DNA of 64,000 nucleotides. Source: Microbacterium ulmi (GTDB lineage Bacteria > Actinomycetota > Actinomycetes > Actinomycetales > Microbacteriaceae). The DNA lies in contig NZ_JAAOZF010000001.1 in the NCBI RefSeq assembly GCF_011759705.1, positions 2,004,146-2,068,145 of the forward strand, written 5' to 3'. The translations under genes and the position numbers were made by a program. The notes beneath the pieces are model-generated. The model ran no database searches. It saw nothing but the letters and a program-made list of their open reading frames with translations, and had not been told where the DNA came from. Below, in pieces: positions 25,068 to 33,358 of the stretch (position 1 is its first letter; the number at the start of each line of letters is the position of its first letter).

Positions 25068-26228
25068 GTGTTCCGGCCGCTCAAGACGTACCAGCTCGTC
25101 GTCGACGTGGGCCTGGCGGCGCTGTTCGCGGCGATCGTGGTGCGGCCAGAGCTCGAGGCGGGGCGGATGGTCGCCTACAACGCGCTCGGAACGGCGCTGG
25201 TCGTCGTGCTGTTCTCGGCCGCTCTGGGCGTGCGCCGGCTCTCCCCGGGCCTTGCCCTCACCGTCGCGTGGGCGGGGGCTCTCGTGCAGATGGCGATGCT
25301 GCGGCCGCCCAGCATCACGGATCTCGCCATCTTCGGGGTCCTCTACGTGACGGCCGCATACGGATCGCGCCTCGTCTTCTGGCTCGGGTTCGCCTCCGCC
25401 GTGGTCGGGGCGGGCGTCATCGCGTTGTACGTCTTCGTCACGGGAGGGATCGGCCGCTCGCTGTCGCTGCAGTCGCTCTCGCTCGTCGCGGCGATCCTCG
25501 TGGCATCCCTGTTCGCGCTCCTGCTCTCGTGGACGACCGGCGCACTCGTGCGCACGGCGCTGCGCGCGCGAGAGAACCGCAGTGCGCAGCGGCAGGCCGA
25601 GGCCGAGACGATCGCCGAGCAGGAGCGCACGCGCATCGCCCGCGACATGCACGACGTCGTCGCGCATTCGCTCGCGGTCGTCATCGCCCAGGCCGACGGG
25701 GCGCGGTACGCCGCGGCATCCGACCCCGCGGCCGCGACGGAGGCTCTCGGCACGATCTCGTCGACCGCGCGGTCGGCGCTGGCCGACGTGAGGCTCCTGC
25801 TGACTCAGCTGCGGCACAGCCAGGCCGACGGGCCGCAGCCGACCCTGGCCGACCTCGAGCAGCTGTACGCCCAGGTGCGCGCCGCGGGCGTCGACCTCCG
25901 GGTCGACGTCGACCCCGCGCCGCTGGGCGAGCCGCCCGCGGCCGCGCAGCTGGCCGTGTACCGCATCCTGCAGGAGGCGCTCACGAACGCGCTGCGCCAC
26001 GGCGACGGCGGGCCTGTCGACGTGTCGCTCGCGTGGCGTCCCGGACGCGTCGAGCTCGCCGTGCGCAACCGTGCGGCCGATGGCGAGCGCGCGATCTCGG
26101 GCGAGCGCGGACACGGGCTCATCGGCATGCGCGAGCGTGCACAGCTCGCAGGCGGACGGCTCGACGCGGGGCACGAGGGCGATCGGTTCGTCGTCCGCGC
26201 CGCGATCCCGCTCGGAGGTGCCGTGTGA
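25068..26228 (+). CDS. sensor histidine kinase (HisKA_3, NarL-type partner)
   Basis: A 386-residue membrane kinase. Residues 1 to about 165 hold five or six transmembrane helices with little extracellular loop, so it may sense the membrane itself. The phospho-acceptor box is RIARDMHDVVAHSLAVVIAQ (His about 200), and the HATPase domain has LQEALTNALRH and a late GHGLIGMRERAQLAGG G-box. Its stop overlaps the response regulator start (GTGA). A two-component pair next to an ABC exporter commonly controls it in response to envelope-active compounds. Confidence 0.9.
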   Translation: MFRPLKTYQLVVDVGLAALFAAIVVRPELEAGRMVAYNALGTALVVVLFSAALGVRRLSPGLALTVAWAGALVQMAMLRPPSITDLAIFGVLYVTAAYGSRLVFWLGFASAVVGAGVIALYVFVTGGIGRSLSLQSLSLVAAILVASLFALLLSWTTGALVRTALRARENRSAQRQAEAETIAEQERTRIARDMHDVVAHSLAVVIAQADGARYAAASDPAAATEALGTISSTARSALADVRLLLTQLRHSQADGPQPTLADLEQLYAQVRAAGVDLRVDVDPAPLGEPPAAAQLAVYRILQEALTNALRHGDGGPVDVSLAWRPGRVELAVRNRAADGERAISGERGHGLIGMRERAQLAGGRLDAGHEGDRFVVRAAIPLGGAV

Positions 26229-26893
26229 GCGAGCCGCATGCACGGGGAAGCGGCCCGATCCGGGTCGTCCTCGTCGACGATCAGGCGCTCTTCCGCGCCG
26301 GCATCCGCATGCTCGTGTCGTCGCAGCCCGACCTCGACGTCGTCGGAGAGGCGTCCGACGGGCGCGAGGCGATCGAGGTCGTCCGGGCGACGACGCCCGA
26401 CGTCGTCCTCATGGACATCCGGATGCCGGTGCTCGACGGGCTCGCCGCGACGGCGGAGCTGCTGCAGGATGCCGATCCTCCGCGGATCGTCATGCTCACG
26501 ACGTTCGACCTCGACGAGGCCGCCGCCCGCGCGATCCGCCAGGGGGCGAGCGGGTTCCTCCTCAAGGACGCCGAACCCGAGCTGCTCCTCGCCGCCATCC
26601 GCACGGTGCACGCGGGATCGGCCGTCATCGCGGCCTCCGCCACACGCGACCTGTTCGCCCACTTCGCGGGACCCGTGTCGCAGCCCGTGCCGGCCGTGTA
26701 CGGCGAGCTCACCGAGCGCGAGAGGGAGATCTTCGCGCTCGCCGCGAGGGGTCTGTCGAACGCCGAGATCGCCGCGCGCGAGTTCCTCTCCGAGGCGACC
26801 GTCAAGACGCACATCAGCCGCATCCTGACCAAGCTCGGCCTGCGCGACCGCGTGCAGCTCGTCGTGTTCGCGTTCGAGCACGGGCTCGCATGA
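26225..26893 (+). CDS. NarL/LuxR-type response regulator
   Basis: A 222-residue regulator: receiver domain with acidic pocket VVLVDDQALFRAGI, phospho-acceptor Asp in VVLMDIRMPVLDG, Thr in MLTTFD and Lys in FLLKDAEP; then a LuxR helix-turn-helix LTEREREIFALAARGLSNAE with IAAREFLSEATVKTHISRIL. GTG start overlaps the kinase stop by four bases. It probably controls the ABC exporter genes beginning at 27074. Confidence 0.93.
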   Translation: MSEPHARGSGPIRVVLVDDQALFRAGIRMLVSSQPDLDVVGEASDGREAIEVVRATTPDVVLMDIRMPVLDGLAATAELLQDADPPRIVMLTTFDLDEAAARAIRQGASGFLLKDAEPELLLAAIRTVHAGSAVIAASATRDLFAHFAGPVSQPVPAVYGELTEREREIFALAARGLSNAEIAAREFLSEATVKTHISRILTKLGLRDRVQLVVFAFEHGLA

Positions 26894-27060
26894 CCCCGGC
26901 GGCCCGGGTTCGCATGACTGCTCGTTCCGGCGACACGCCCGGGTGCGGCATCCTCTCCCGGCCTGTCGGGCGGGGGTCCAGTCCTGGGTGACGGCGGAAT
27001 CATCCTCCGGATGTACGCGGATGGCACTCGCGGGCGACGCGGGGCGCCGCGCGGCGTTCG

Positions 27061-27066
27061 TACCGT
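27061..27066 (+). promoter_or_regulatory. -10 box of leaderless promoter, ABC exporter
   Basis: TACCGT followed by seven bases and the ATG at 27074. It separates the exporter genes from the two-component operon. Confidence 0.5.
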
Positions 27067-27073
27067 CGAAGTC

Positions 27074-27862
27074 ATGCAGATCTCATCGACCGACCTGGGC
27101 CTCGCGGCCCGGGTGCAGCACCTCACGAAGACCTACGGCTCCGGCGAAGGCGAGGTCCGCGCGCTCGACGGCGTCGGGGTCGGCATCCGCCGCGGGGAGT
27201 TCACCGCGATCATGGGCCCGTCGGGCTCGGGCAAGTCGACGCTCATGCACATCATGGCGGGCCTGGACACCCCTACGGGCGGACGCGCCTGGATCGGCGA
27301 CACCGAGATCACGGAGCTCTCCGACCTCGAGCTCACGATCCTCCGGCGCCGCCGGGTCGGGTTCGTGTTCCAGGCGTTCAACCTCGTCCCGACCCTCGAC
27401 GCGCTGAGCAACATCCTGCTCCCGTTCGACCTCGACGGGCGGCGCCCCACGGCGCTGGAGAGGGCGCGCATCGACGGGCTCGTCGAGTCCCTCGGACTCG
27501 GCCCGCGCCTGCGCCACCGTCCGCACGAGCTGTCGGGCGGGCAGCAGCAGCGCGTCGCGATCGCCCGTGCGCTCGCGACGTCGCCCGATCTCGTCTTCGC
27601 CGACGAGCCGACGGGAAACCTCGACTCCAGGACGGGCCGCGAAGTGCTCGCGCTGCTGCAGGCCGCGAGCCGCGACCACGGGCAGTCGATCGCGATGGTG
27701 ACGCACGACCCGATCGCGGCGAGCCACGCCGACCGCGTCCTGTTCCTCGGAGACGGCAGGATCGTCGCCGACAAGCCCCGCCAGACGGCGGAGGAGCTGT
27801 CGGCCTTCATGCTCGCGACCGAGCTGGGCGCCGCGTCCACGGTCCCGGCGGTGACGGCGTGA
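27074..27862 (+). CDS. ABC transporter ATP-binding protein (MacB/LolD type)
   Basis: A 262-residue ATPase: Walker A MGPSGSGKSTLMHIMAGLD, Q-loop FVFQAFNLVPTLDALSNI, signature LSGGQQQRVAIARALA, Walker B LVFADEPTGNLD, and switch His in AMVTHDP. The NILLPF/NLVPTL pattern is that of the LolD/MacB/FtsE group that partners FtsX-like permeases, as the next gene encodes. The ATG at 27074 is preferred to the reading from 27011 because of the -10 box just upstream. Confidence 0.93.
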   Translation: MQISSTDLGLAARVQHLTKTYGSGEGEVRALDGVGVGIRRGEFTAIMGPSGSGKSTLMHIMAGLDTPTGGRAWIGDTEITELSDLELTILRRRRVGFVFQAFNLVPTLDALSNILLPFDLDGRRPTALERARIDGLVESLGLGPRLRHRPHELSGGQQQRVAIARALATSPDLVFADEPTGNLDSRTGREVLALLQAASRDHGQSIAMVTHDPIAASHADRVLFLGDGRIVADKPRQTAEELSAFMLATELGAASTVPAVTA

Positions 27863-29325
27863 CCGCCGCGGCGGTGGACGTCCGGATGCCGCGGCCCGCG
27901 GCATCCGGTGCCCTCTCGTGTCTGCGCGAGCGCGGCATGGGCGCGTCGGTGCTCGTCGCGGCCATCTCGAGCGCGTTCGGCGTCGTCCTCATCTCGGCGA
28001 CCGGCTACATCGCCGCGATGCTGCGCGCCGACCCGTACATCGGCGACAGCGAGACCCTCGCGTTCGTGCTGAGCTTCCTGACGCTGCTGCTCGTCGGCGT
28101 CGCGGTGTACGTCGCGTCGATCGTGACGGCCAACACGTTCTCGACGATCGTCGCGGGTCGCACGCGGCGCATCGCGCTCCTGCGTCTGATCGGCGCGTCG
28201 GCACGCTCGCAGCGCGCCGAGGTCGGGCGTCAGGGACTCGTCGTCGGAGGGCTCGGCGCTTTCGCCGGGCTCGTCGGGGGGACGGTCGTCGCCGCGGCGG
28301 GCGTGCAGGTGGCGGGATGGATGCTCGACCTCGGCGACGTCTCGTACGACGTCGTGCGACCCGAGCTCGTGATCCCGGCCGGCATCGTCGCGCTCACGAC
28401 ATGGGCAGCCGCGTGGGCCGGGTCCCGCCGCGTGCTCGCCGTCACGCCTCTGCAGGCACTCGGCGGGTCGGTCGAGGCATCCCACCACGCCGTCATGCGC
28501 CGCACGGGACGCAACGTCGCCGCCGTCGCCCTCTTCGTCGCGGGCGGTGCCCTCCTCGCCGCGGGGATCGCGCTGGGGCTCCTCCATCCACTCGGAGTGG
28601 TCGTCGCGTTCTTCGGCGGCATCCTGTCGTTCACGGGCCTCGCCCTCGGCGCGACGCTCGTCATGCCTCCCGTCCTGCGGCTCGTGGGCCGGCTGTTCGG
28701 CCGATCGGCGCAGGCGCGCCTGGCCGCCGAGAACGCGCTGCGGTACCCCGAGCGGTCGAGCCGCATGGCCATCGGCGTCGTCATGGGGGTCACGCTCGTC
28801 ATGATGTTCGCGGTCGCGATCGAGTCGGCGAAGGCCGTCTTCACGGCGACCGCGGGCGGGCGGCTGCCCGCCGAGCTCGGCGCCATCATGGACGCGTTCG
28901 CGGGCATCATGATGGGGCTCGTCGCCGTCTCGGCGGTCATCGCGGCCGTGGGGCTCGTGAACCTCCTCACGATCGGGGTCGTGCAGCGCCGGCGCGAGCT
29001 GGGGCTTCTGCGGGCGCTCGGGCTCTCCAACGCGCAGGTGCGCCGGGTCGTCCTGCTCGAGGCCGCGCACATCACGATCGCCGCGCTCGCGACGGGCCTG
29101 GTCCTCGGCCTCGCGTACGGGTGGGCGGGCGCGCAGTCGCTCCTCGGCTCGATCCCGACGAGCCCCGATGCGACCGGGCCCGCGAGCACCCTCGTCGTGC
29201 CCGCGCTGCCGCTGTGGCCGACCGTGGTCGTCGTCGTCGCGACCGCCGTCCTCACGCTCGTCGCCGCCGTCGTCCCGACGCGGCTCGCGACCCGCGTCGC
29301 GCCCGTCGAGGCGCTCGCGGAGTAG
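27859..29325 (+). CDS. ABC transporter permease, FtsX/MacB family
   Basis: A 488-residue membrane protein, GTG start overlapping the ATPase stop (GTGA). It has two FtsX-type domains: the first helices with VAGRTRRIALLRLIGASARSQ near residue 95, and the C-terminal set with VVQRRRELGLLRALGLSNAQVRRVV near 375, the coupling-helix signature. It probably exports peptides, lipids or antimicrobials, or acts mechanically in the envelope; the substrate cannot be read from the sequence. Confidence 0.9.
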   Translation: MTAAAVDVRMPRPAASGALSCLRERGMGASVLVAAISSAFGVVLISATGYIAAMLRADPYIGDSETLAFVLSFLTLLLVGVAVYVASIVTANTFSTIVAGRTRRIALLRLIGASARSQRAEVGRQGLVVGGLGAFAGLVGGTVVAAAGVQVAGWMLDLGDVSYDVVRPELVIPAGIVALTTWAAAWAGSRRVLAVTPLQALGGSVEASHHAVMRRTGRNVAAVALFVAGGALLAAGIALGLLHPLGVVVAFFGGILSFTGLALGATLVMPPVLRLVGRLFGRSAQARLAAENALRYPERSSRMAIGVVMGVTLVMMFAVAIESAKAVFTATAGGRLPAELGAIMDAFAGIMMGLVAVSAVIAAVGLVNLLTIGVVQRRRELGLLRALGLSNAQVRRVVLLEAAHITIAALATGLVLGLAYGWAGAQSLLGSIPTSPDATGPASTLVVPALPLWPTVVVVVATAVLTLVAAVVPTRLATRVAPVEALAE

Positions 29326-29346
29326 GCGCGCATCGGGAGCGCGCCA

Positions 29347-29385
29347 GGACGGATGCCGCGGCAGGCTTCGCGGCGGCATCCGTCC
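29347..29385. terminator. hairpin between convergent genes
   Basis: Arms GGACGGATGCCGC (29347-29359) and GCGGCATCCGTCC (29373-29385) are perfect 13-bp complements, between the plus-strand permease and the minus-strand acetyltransferase. It may serve both transcripts. Confidence 0.7.
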
Positions 29386-29412
29386 GCTTCCGCGTCCCCG
29401 GGGCTCCGAACG

Positions 29413-29922
29413 CTACCGGCCCGATCGCACGAGCCGCACTTCGCGGATCGGCTCGCCCCACGTGTCGTCGTCCTGCACGGCGCCGTCGAGCGCGAACCCG
29501 TTGCGCGTGTAGAACGCGCGGGCGCGCGGGTTGTCGTCGAGCACCCAGAGGGACGCCGCGGCATCCCCGATCGCGGCATCGAGAAGCGCCTGTCCGACAC
29601 CCGAGCCGTGGTGCGCGGCGACCGCGTTGATGGCGTACAGCTGGATCCGGCCGGGGAGGGCATCCCGGTCGAGACACGCGCCGGCGCTCGCGAACCCGAC
29701 GACCTCGCCGCCCTGCTCGGCCACCCAGACGCCCGATCCGGGGCTCGCGAACTCTCCGCGCAGCACCCGTTCCCACATGCGGGTCTGCTTCTGGACGCCC
29801 AGGCCGTCGAGCACGGATTGCGGCATGCGCCCCGTGTAGGCCTCGTGCCACGCCTGCACCTGGACGCGGGCGATCGGCGCGGCGTCGTCGAGCGTCGCGG
29901 CCCGCACGACGTACTCGGTCAT
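29413..29922 (-). CDS. GNAT family N-acetyltransferase
   Basis: A 169-residue acetyltransferase. The acetyl-CoA loop is AVAAHHGSGVGQALLDAAI (about 95-113), followed by LWVLDDNPRARAFYTRNGFALDG, the classic strand-5/helix-4 region. Substrate unknown. Its ATG overlaps the SRPBCC gene stop by ATGA, so both are co-translated. Confidence 0.9.
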   Translation of the reverse strand: MTEYVVRAATLDDAAPIARVQVQAWHEAYTGRMPQSVLDGLGVQKQTRMWERVLRGEFASPGSGVWVAEQGGEVVGFASAGACLDRDALPGRIQLYAINAVAAHHGSGVGQALLDAAIGDAAASLWVLDDNPRARAFYTRNGFALDGAVQDDDTWGEPIREVRLVRSGR

Positions 29923-30425
29923 GGCGTCTCGGGCTCCGGGTCGTGCGCCCACGTCGGCGCGAGCGCCGCGATGCGCGCGCCGCGCCACTGCCACGTGCTC
30001 CACAGCACGGGCCACAGTGCCGCCGCGGTCGGACCGCCGATCACGAGGCGCTCGCGCCACAGCGTCCTGGCCGGGTCGCCGGGCGCAGGCGACACGGCCA
30101 TCTGGTGGTCCCACACGTCGAGGCTCGCGAGCGGGCCCGTGAGCGGGATGCCGCTGTCGCGGAAGACGCGGACGGGTCCGTGAGCATCGGCGGTGCGTAT
30201 CTCGCTCACGTGGATGAGCTGCCGCCCGAGAGGCACGAGCCCGCCGACCGAGAGCTGCACGGGGACGTCGGCGCCGGGCTCCCACGTGGTCGGCAGCCCC
30301 CTCGACTCGAGAGGAGACAGGTCGACGAGCGGACCGTACAGCTCCGCGACGGCGCGAGGGGAGTGCAGAGCGCGCCACGCGGCGTCGGCATCGCAGTCGA
30401 CCACGAGCTTGAGGAGGATGCGCAT
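29919..30425 (-). CDS. SRPBCC (START-like) domain protein
   Basis: A 168-residue protein with the START/Bet v1-like pattern: VVDCDADAAWRALHSPRAVAELY at the N-terminus and a hydrophobic-cavity strand pattern, ending with an amphipathic helix rich in Trp (LWPVLWSTWQWRGARIAAL). It may bind a hydrophobic ligand. Overlaps the GNAT gene by ATGA. Divergent from the comB-like gene with only 43 bp between the starts. Confidence 0.75.
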   Translation of the reverse strand: MRILLKLVVDCDADAAWRALHSPRAVAELYGPLVDLSPLESRGLPTTWEPGADVPVQLSVGGLVPLGRQLIHVSEIRTADAHGPVRVFRDSGIPLTGPLASLDVWDHQMAVSPAPGDPARTLWRERLVIGGPTAAALWPVLWSTWQWRGARIAALAPTWAHDPEPETP

Positions 30426-30456
30426 GCCGACAAGTCTCGCGCACAGCGCTCCTGCA

Positions 30457-30462
30457 TAGGCT
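30457..30462 (+). promoter_or_regulatory. -10 box of leaderless promoter, comB-like gene
   Basis: TAGGCT followed by six bases and the ATG at 30469. Confidence 0.6.
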
Positions 30463-30468
30463 TGTGCG

Positions 30469-31095
30469 ATGCCCTCGCCGTTCGATCAGTCCGCCTACCA
30501 GGTGCGCATGGAGTGGGGGGTCGACGGCGTCGCGCGCCTCGCGCGGTCGGATGTCGTCGTCGTGGTCGACGTCCTGCTCTGCTCGTCGACCGTGACGGCG
30601 GCGGCCGAGCGCGGCGAGACGGTCGCGCTGGATGCCGCGGCCGGCGCGAGCTCGATCGACGGCGCCGCCGTTGCGAAGGCGGCGGCAGCGGCGCCGGCTC
30701 TCGTGCTGCTCGGCGGCATCGTCAACGCGTCCGCCGTCGCGAGGGCCGTGCTCGCCGAGCAGGTGCGTCGCGGAGCGCGGACGAGCGTCGCCGTGATCGC
30801 GGCGGGCGAGGGCGCGCCGGCCTCCCCGCGCTTCGCCGTCGAGGATCTGCTCGGCGCCGGCGCCGTCGTCGCGGCCCTCGGAGATCTCGGCATCGACCAC
30901 TGCTCTCCCGAGGCCGCGGCCGCGGGCGAGAGCTTCCGTGCGCTGCGCGGCGCCGTGCGGCACCTGATGTCGGCGAGCGGCTCGGGACGTGAGCTCGCTG
31001 AGCGCGGCCTCGCGGCCGAGGTCGCCTCCGCCGCGTCGCTGGATGCCTCCGCCGCCGTGCCGGTGCTTCGCGACGGGTTCTTCCGCGCGCTCTGA
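30469..31095 (+). CDS. 2-phosphosulfolactate phosphatase family protein (ComB-like)
   Basis: A 208-residue ComB-family protein: VVVVDVLLCSSTVTAAAERG near residues 28-47, a mid-region LLGGIVNAS, RFAVEDLLGAGAVVAALGDL, and a conserved HCSPEAAAA near 145. ComB hydrolyses 2-phosphosulfolactate in coenzyme M synthesis of methanogens; bacterial homologues are widespread and their real substrate is often unknown. No ComA, ComC or sulfonate gene is nearby, so I assign the family but not the pathway. Confidence 0.78.
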   Translation: MPSPFDQSAYQVRMEWGVDGVARLARSDVVVVVDVLLCSSTVTAAAERGETVALDAAAGASSIDGAAVAKAAAAAPALVLLGGIVNASAVARAVLAEQVRRGARTSVAVIAAGEGAPASPRFAVEDLLGAGAVVAALGDLGIDHCSPEAAAAGESFRALRGAVRHLMSASGSGRELAERGLAAEVASAASLDASAAVPVLRDGFFRAL

Positions 31096-31114
31096 TCGGC
31101 GCCGGCCCGCAGGG

Positions 31115-31603
31115 TCAGCGCGGCGTCATCGCCGCAAGCCGTGTCGCGGGGGTGATGTCGCGCCTGACCCACCGGAACAGGTGCCGGTCGTCGAACTGCG
31201 GCGCGCACGTGACGCACGACGTCGCGCGCGTCGGCCGGCGGTGCCGGTACGCGACGTGGCCCGCGGGGCACATCCCGATCCAGGGCGCGAGCTCGGTCGC
31301 GGTCTCGCCTCGGTGCGTCACGCCCCCGACGTAGCCGAGGTCGCGAGCCGTCTTCTTCCAGACCGGGCCGTGCGCGGCATCCGCCCCCGCGAGCGCGTGC
31401 GCGACCTCGTGGAGCAGCGTCTGGTGGTTGGCGTCGTCGTCGAAGCGGGCCGAGAGATACCGCGAGACCGAGATGCGCTTGCGCGTGTAGTCGCACAGGC
31501 CCGCGCGGCGCTTCGCGTTGTCGAACGCGAACGTCCACTCGGGGTCGAGGTGGAGCGCGATGAGCGCCTCCCCCCACTGGCGCACGCGATCGAGCTCCGA
31601 CAT
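31115..31603 (-). CDS. SprT-like zinc metalloprotease-domain protein
   Basis: A 162-residue SprT-like protein. The zinc motif HEVAHALAG (HExxH) is near residue 66, followed by a C-terminal zinc-ribbon-like C-x-x-G-H and C-x-x-C (MCPAGH, SCVTCA). Bacterial SprT-like proteins are little studied; the eukaryotic relative SPRTN degrades DNA-protein crosslinks. Start ATG (complement 31601-31603) is six bases behind TATTTT. Convergent with the comB-like gene, 19-bp gap. Confidence 0.85.
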   Translation of the reverse strand: MSELDRVRQWGEALIALHLDPEWTFAFDNAKRRAGLCDYTRKRISVSRYLSARFDDDANHQTLLHEVAHALAGADAAHGPVWKKTARDLGYVGGVTHRGETATELAPWIGMCPAGHVAYRHRRPTRATSCVTCAPQFDDRHLFRWVRRDITPATRLAAMTPR

Positions 31604-31609
31604 GATGCG

Positions 31610-31615
31610 AAAATA
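31610..31615 (-). promoter_or_regulatory. -10 box of leaderless promoter, SprT-like gene
   Basis: TATTTT on the minus strand, six bases before the ATG ending at 31603. Confidence 0.6.
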
Positions 31616-31632
31616 CCCGCCGCCGCCGACAG

Positions 31633-32157
31633 TCAGCTCGCGACGACCTGCGCGCGGCGCCGATCGGCCGCGTCGATCGCGAGCAGCGTCGACTCGAGCT
31701 GATCGTCGGGCGCGCCGGTCTCCTGGCGCAGGAACAGCGCGCGCTTGAAGTCGCGACGCGCGTCGTCGAACTCCTCGGCGTCGTAGCGGGCCTTGCCGCG
31801 ATGCTGGTACGCGAAGGCGGCGATGGCAGACCAGCCCTGGCCCTCGGCCTCGTCGGCGCACATCGTGAGCTCCTGCTCGGCGGCGGCGAAGGCGCCGCGG
31901 AACGCCTGCACCGACGCGTGCAGGATGCGCGCGCGCAGCAGATCCTTGCGCGTTCCCGCCATCCGCGCGACGCGCACCGACTGCTCCGAGAGCACGAGCG
32001 CATCCTCCAGGCGTCCGAGGACCTTCAGCAGCCAGACGCGCTCGAGCAGGGCGGGCAGGCTCCGCTGCTCGCCGATCTCGTCGAGACGCTCCTTGCACGC
32101 CCGCGGATCGACCTGTTCGCGCAGCGTGTCGGGGTCGTATCCCTTGATGTAGCTCAC
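31633..32157 (-). CDS. TPR-like helical protein, unknown function
   Basis: A 174-residue, all-helical soluble protein with TPR-like units: ALLERVWLLKVLGRLEDALVLSEQSVRVAR, the AFAAAEQELTMCADEAE region, and FAYQHRGKARYDAEEFDDARRDFKRALFLR. The GTG start (complement 32155-32157) follows GAGGAG at six bases. It is probably a scaffold; partner not evident. It lies 86 bp downstream of the spermidine-synthase-like gene on the same strand. Confidence 0.75.
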   Translation of the reverse strand: MSYIKGYDPDTLREQVDPRACKERLDEIGEQRSLPALLERVWLLKVLGRLEDALVLSEQSVRVARMAGTRKDLLRARILHASVQAFRGAFAAAEQELTMCADEAEGQGWSAIAAFAYQHRGKARYDAEEFDDARRDFKRALFLRQETGAPDDQLESTLLAIDAADRRRAQVVAS

Positions 32158-32243
32158 TGTCGACTCCTCTCCGCGCGGCTCGCATCCCAGTGTGCCCGGT
32201 CCCCCGGGAGACGACCGCCTCGGCACGCCGCGAACGGGCGCCG

Positions 32244-33110
32244 TCAGCGTTCGAACAGGGATGCCGCGGGCTTCGGCGACGCCGTCGCGTCGGCGTCCGT
32301 GACGGGTCGCGCTCCGCGCGCGAACTCCTCGAGCTCTGCACCCTGCGCGACCTTCGCGGGGTGCGGTCCCGCGGCCATGAGCCTCGGAAGCCACTCCGTC
32401 GGCAGCGGAGAGCGGGATGCCGCGATCACGAGGTTGCCGAACCGGCGCCCCTTGAGCATCTGCACCTCGGCGAGCACGATCACGTGCTCCAGCACAGCGC
32501 GGACCGTCGCGACCTGCCGGCGCGCGAACGCGAGTCCCGCGCCGTCGGCGACGTTCACGAGCAGCACGCCGTCGGGGGCGAGCAGGCGGGCCGCCGCCGT
32601 GTAGAACTCGATCGTCGTGAGGTGCGCAGGCGTCTGCGCGCCCGAGAACACGTCCGACACGAGCAGGTCGACGGCGCCGACGAGCCCGTCGGGGAGCCGC
32701 CCGAGACCTTCGCGGGCGTCGCCGATCCGCACGCGCAGGGACGCGCCGCGCGGGAGCGGGAGGTGCTCGCGCACGAGGTCGACGAGGGCCGGCTCGAGCT
32801 CGATGACCTGCTGGCGCGAGCCGGGCCGCGTCGCCTCGACGTAGCGGGGGAGCGTGAGCGCCCCCGCGCCGAGATGGACGGCCGTGAGGGGCTGGCGCGG
32901 CATCCTGAGCCTGTCGACGACGGCGCCCATGCGGGCGATGTACTCGAAGTGCAGGTGCGTGGGATCGTCGAGGTCGACGTGCGACTGGGGCGTGCCTGCG
33001 ACCTCGAGCTCGAAGCCGCTCGTGAAACCCGATCGCACGATGCGCGCGATCGCGCCGTCGGAGAGCCGGGTCTGCGGCTGATCGCCGGGCTCGTGTCGCG
33101 CTCGCGCCAT
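32244..33110 (-). CDS. spermidine synthase-like methyltransferase-fold protein
   Basis: A 288-residue protein with a Rossmann-type AdoMet fold: motif I VHLGAGALTLPRYV, acidic loop QVIELEPALVDLVREH, RIGDAREGL, and DLLVSDVFSGAQTPAHLTTI with EFY. This is the spermidine-synthase-like family common in actinobacteria; polyamine synthesis is not assured because the second substrate site is not evident and no AdoMet decarboxylase is nearby. ATG (complement 33108-33110) lies six bases behind TAGCGT. Confidence 0.8.
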   Translation of the reverse strand: MARARHEPGDQPQTRLSDGAIARIVRSGFTSGFELEVAGTPQSHVDLDDPTHLHFEYIARMGAVVDRLRMPRQPLTAVHLGAGALTLPRYVEATRPGSRQQVIELEPALVDLVREHLPLPRGASLRVRIGDAREGLGRLPDGLVGAVDLLVSDVFSGAQTPAHLTTIEFYTAAARLLAPDGVLLVNVADGAGLAFARRQVATVRAVLEHVIVLAEVQMLKGRRFGNLVIAASRSPLPTEWLPRLMAAGPHPAKVAQGAELEEFARGARPVTDADATASPKPAASLFER

Positions 33111-33116
33111 GTCTCA

Positions 33117-33122
33117 ACGCTA
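33117..33122 (-). promoter_or_regulatory. -10 box of leaderless promoter, spermidine-synthase-like gene
   Basis: TAGCGT on the minus strand, six bases before the ATG ending at 33110. Confidence 0.6.
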
Positions 33123-33358
33123 GCGCCATGCGCCAGCCCGCAACCCGCCGTCGACGACGCGGACTGGGCACATTGCGCTGCGCATCGGGGCTTGCGGTGA
33201 GCAGTTCGCCAATCCGAGGGAATCCGGGGATGCCGAAACACGATCGAGACAAAGGCGTAACCGACACACAGGCGTCACACAGGTAGCGTCGGACCATCAT
33301 CCCCACCCGGACCGGGGGCGCAGTGGCTCCGTCCGGAATCCCATGGAAGGTGCACAGC

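Noticed and set aside
25017..33200. Many long antisense frames over the two-component, ABC and 30-33 kb genes
   Set aside because: All coincide with motif-bearing genes on the other strand and consist of GC-driven Arg/Ala/Pro composition.
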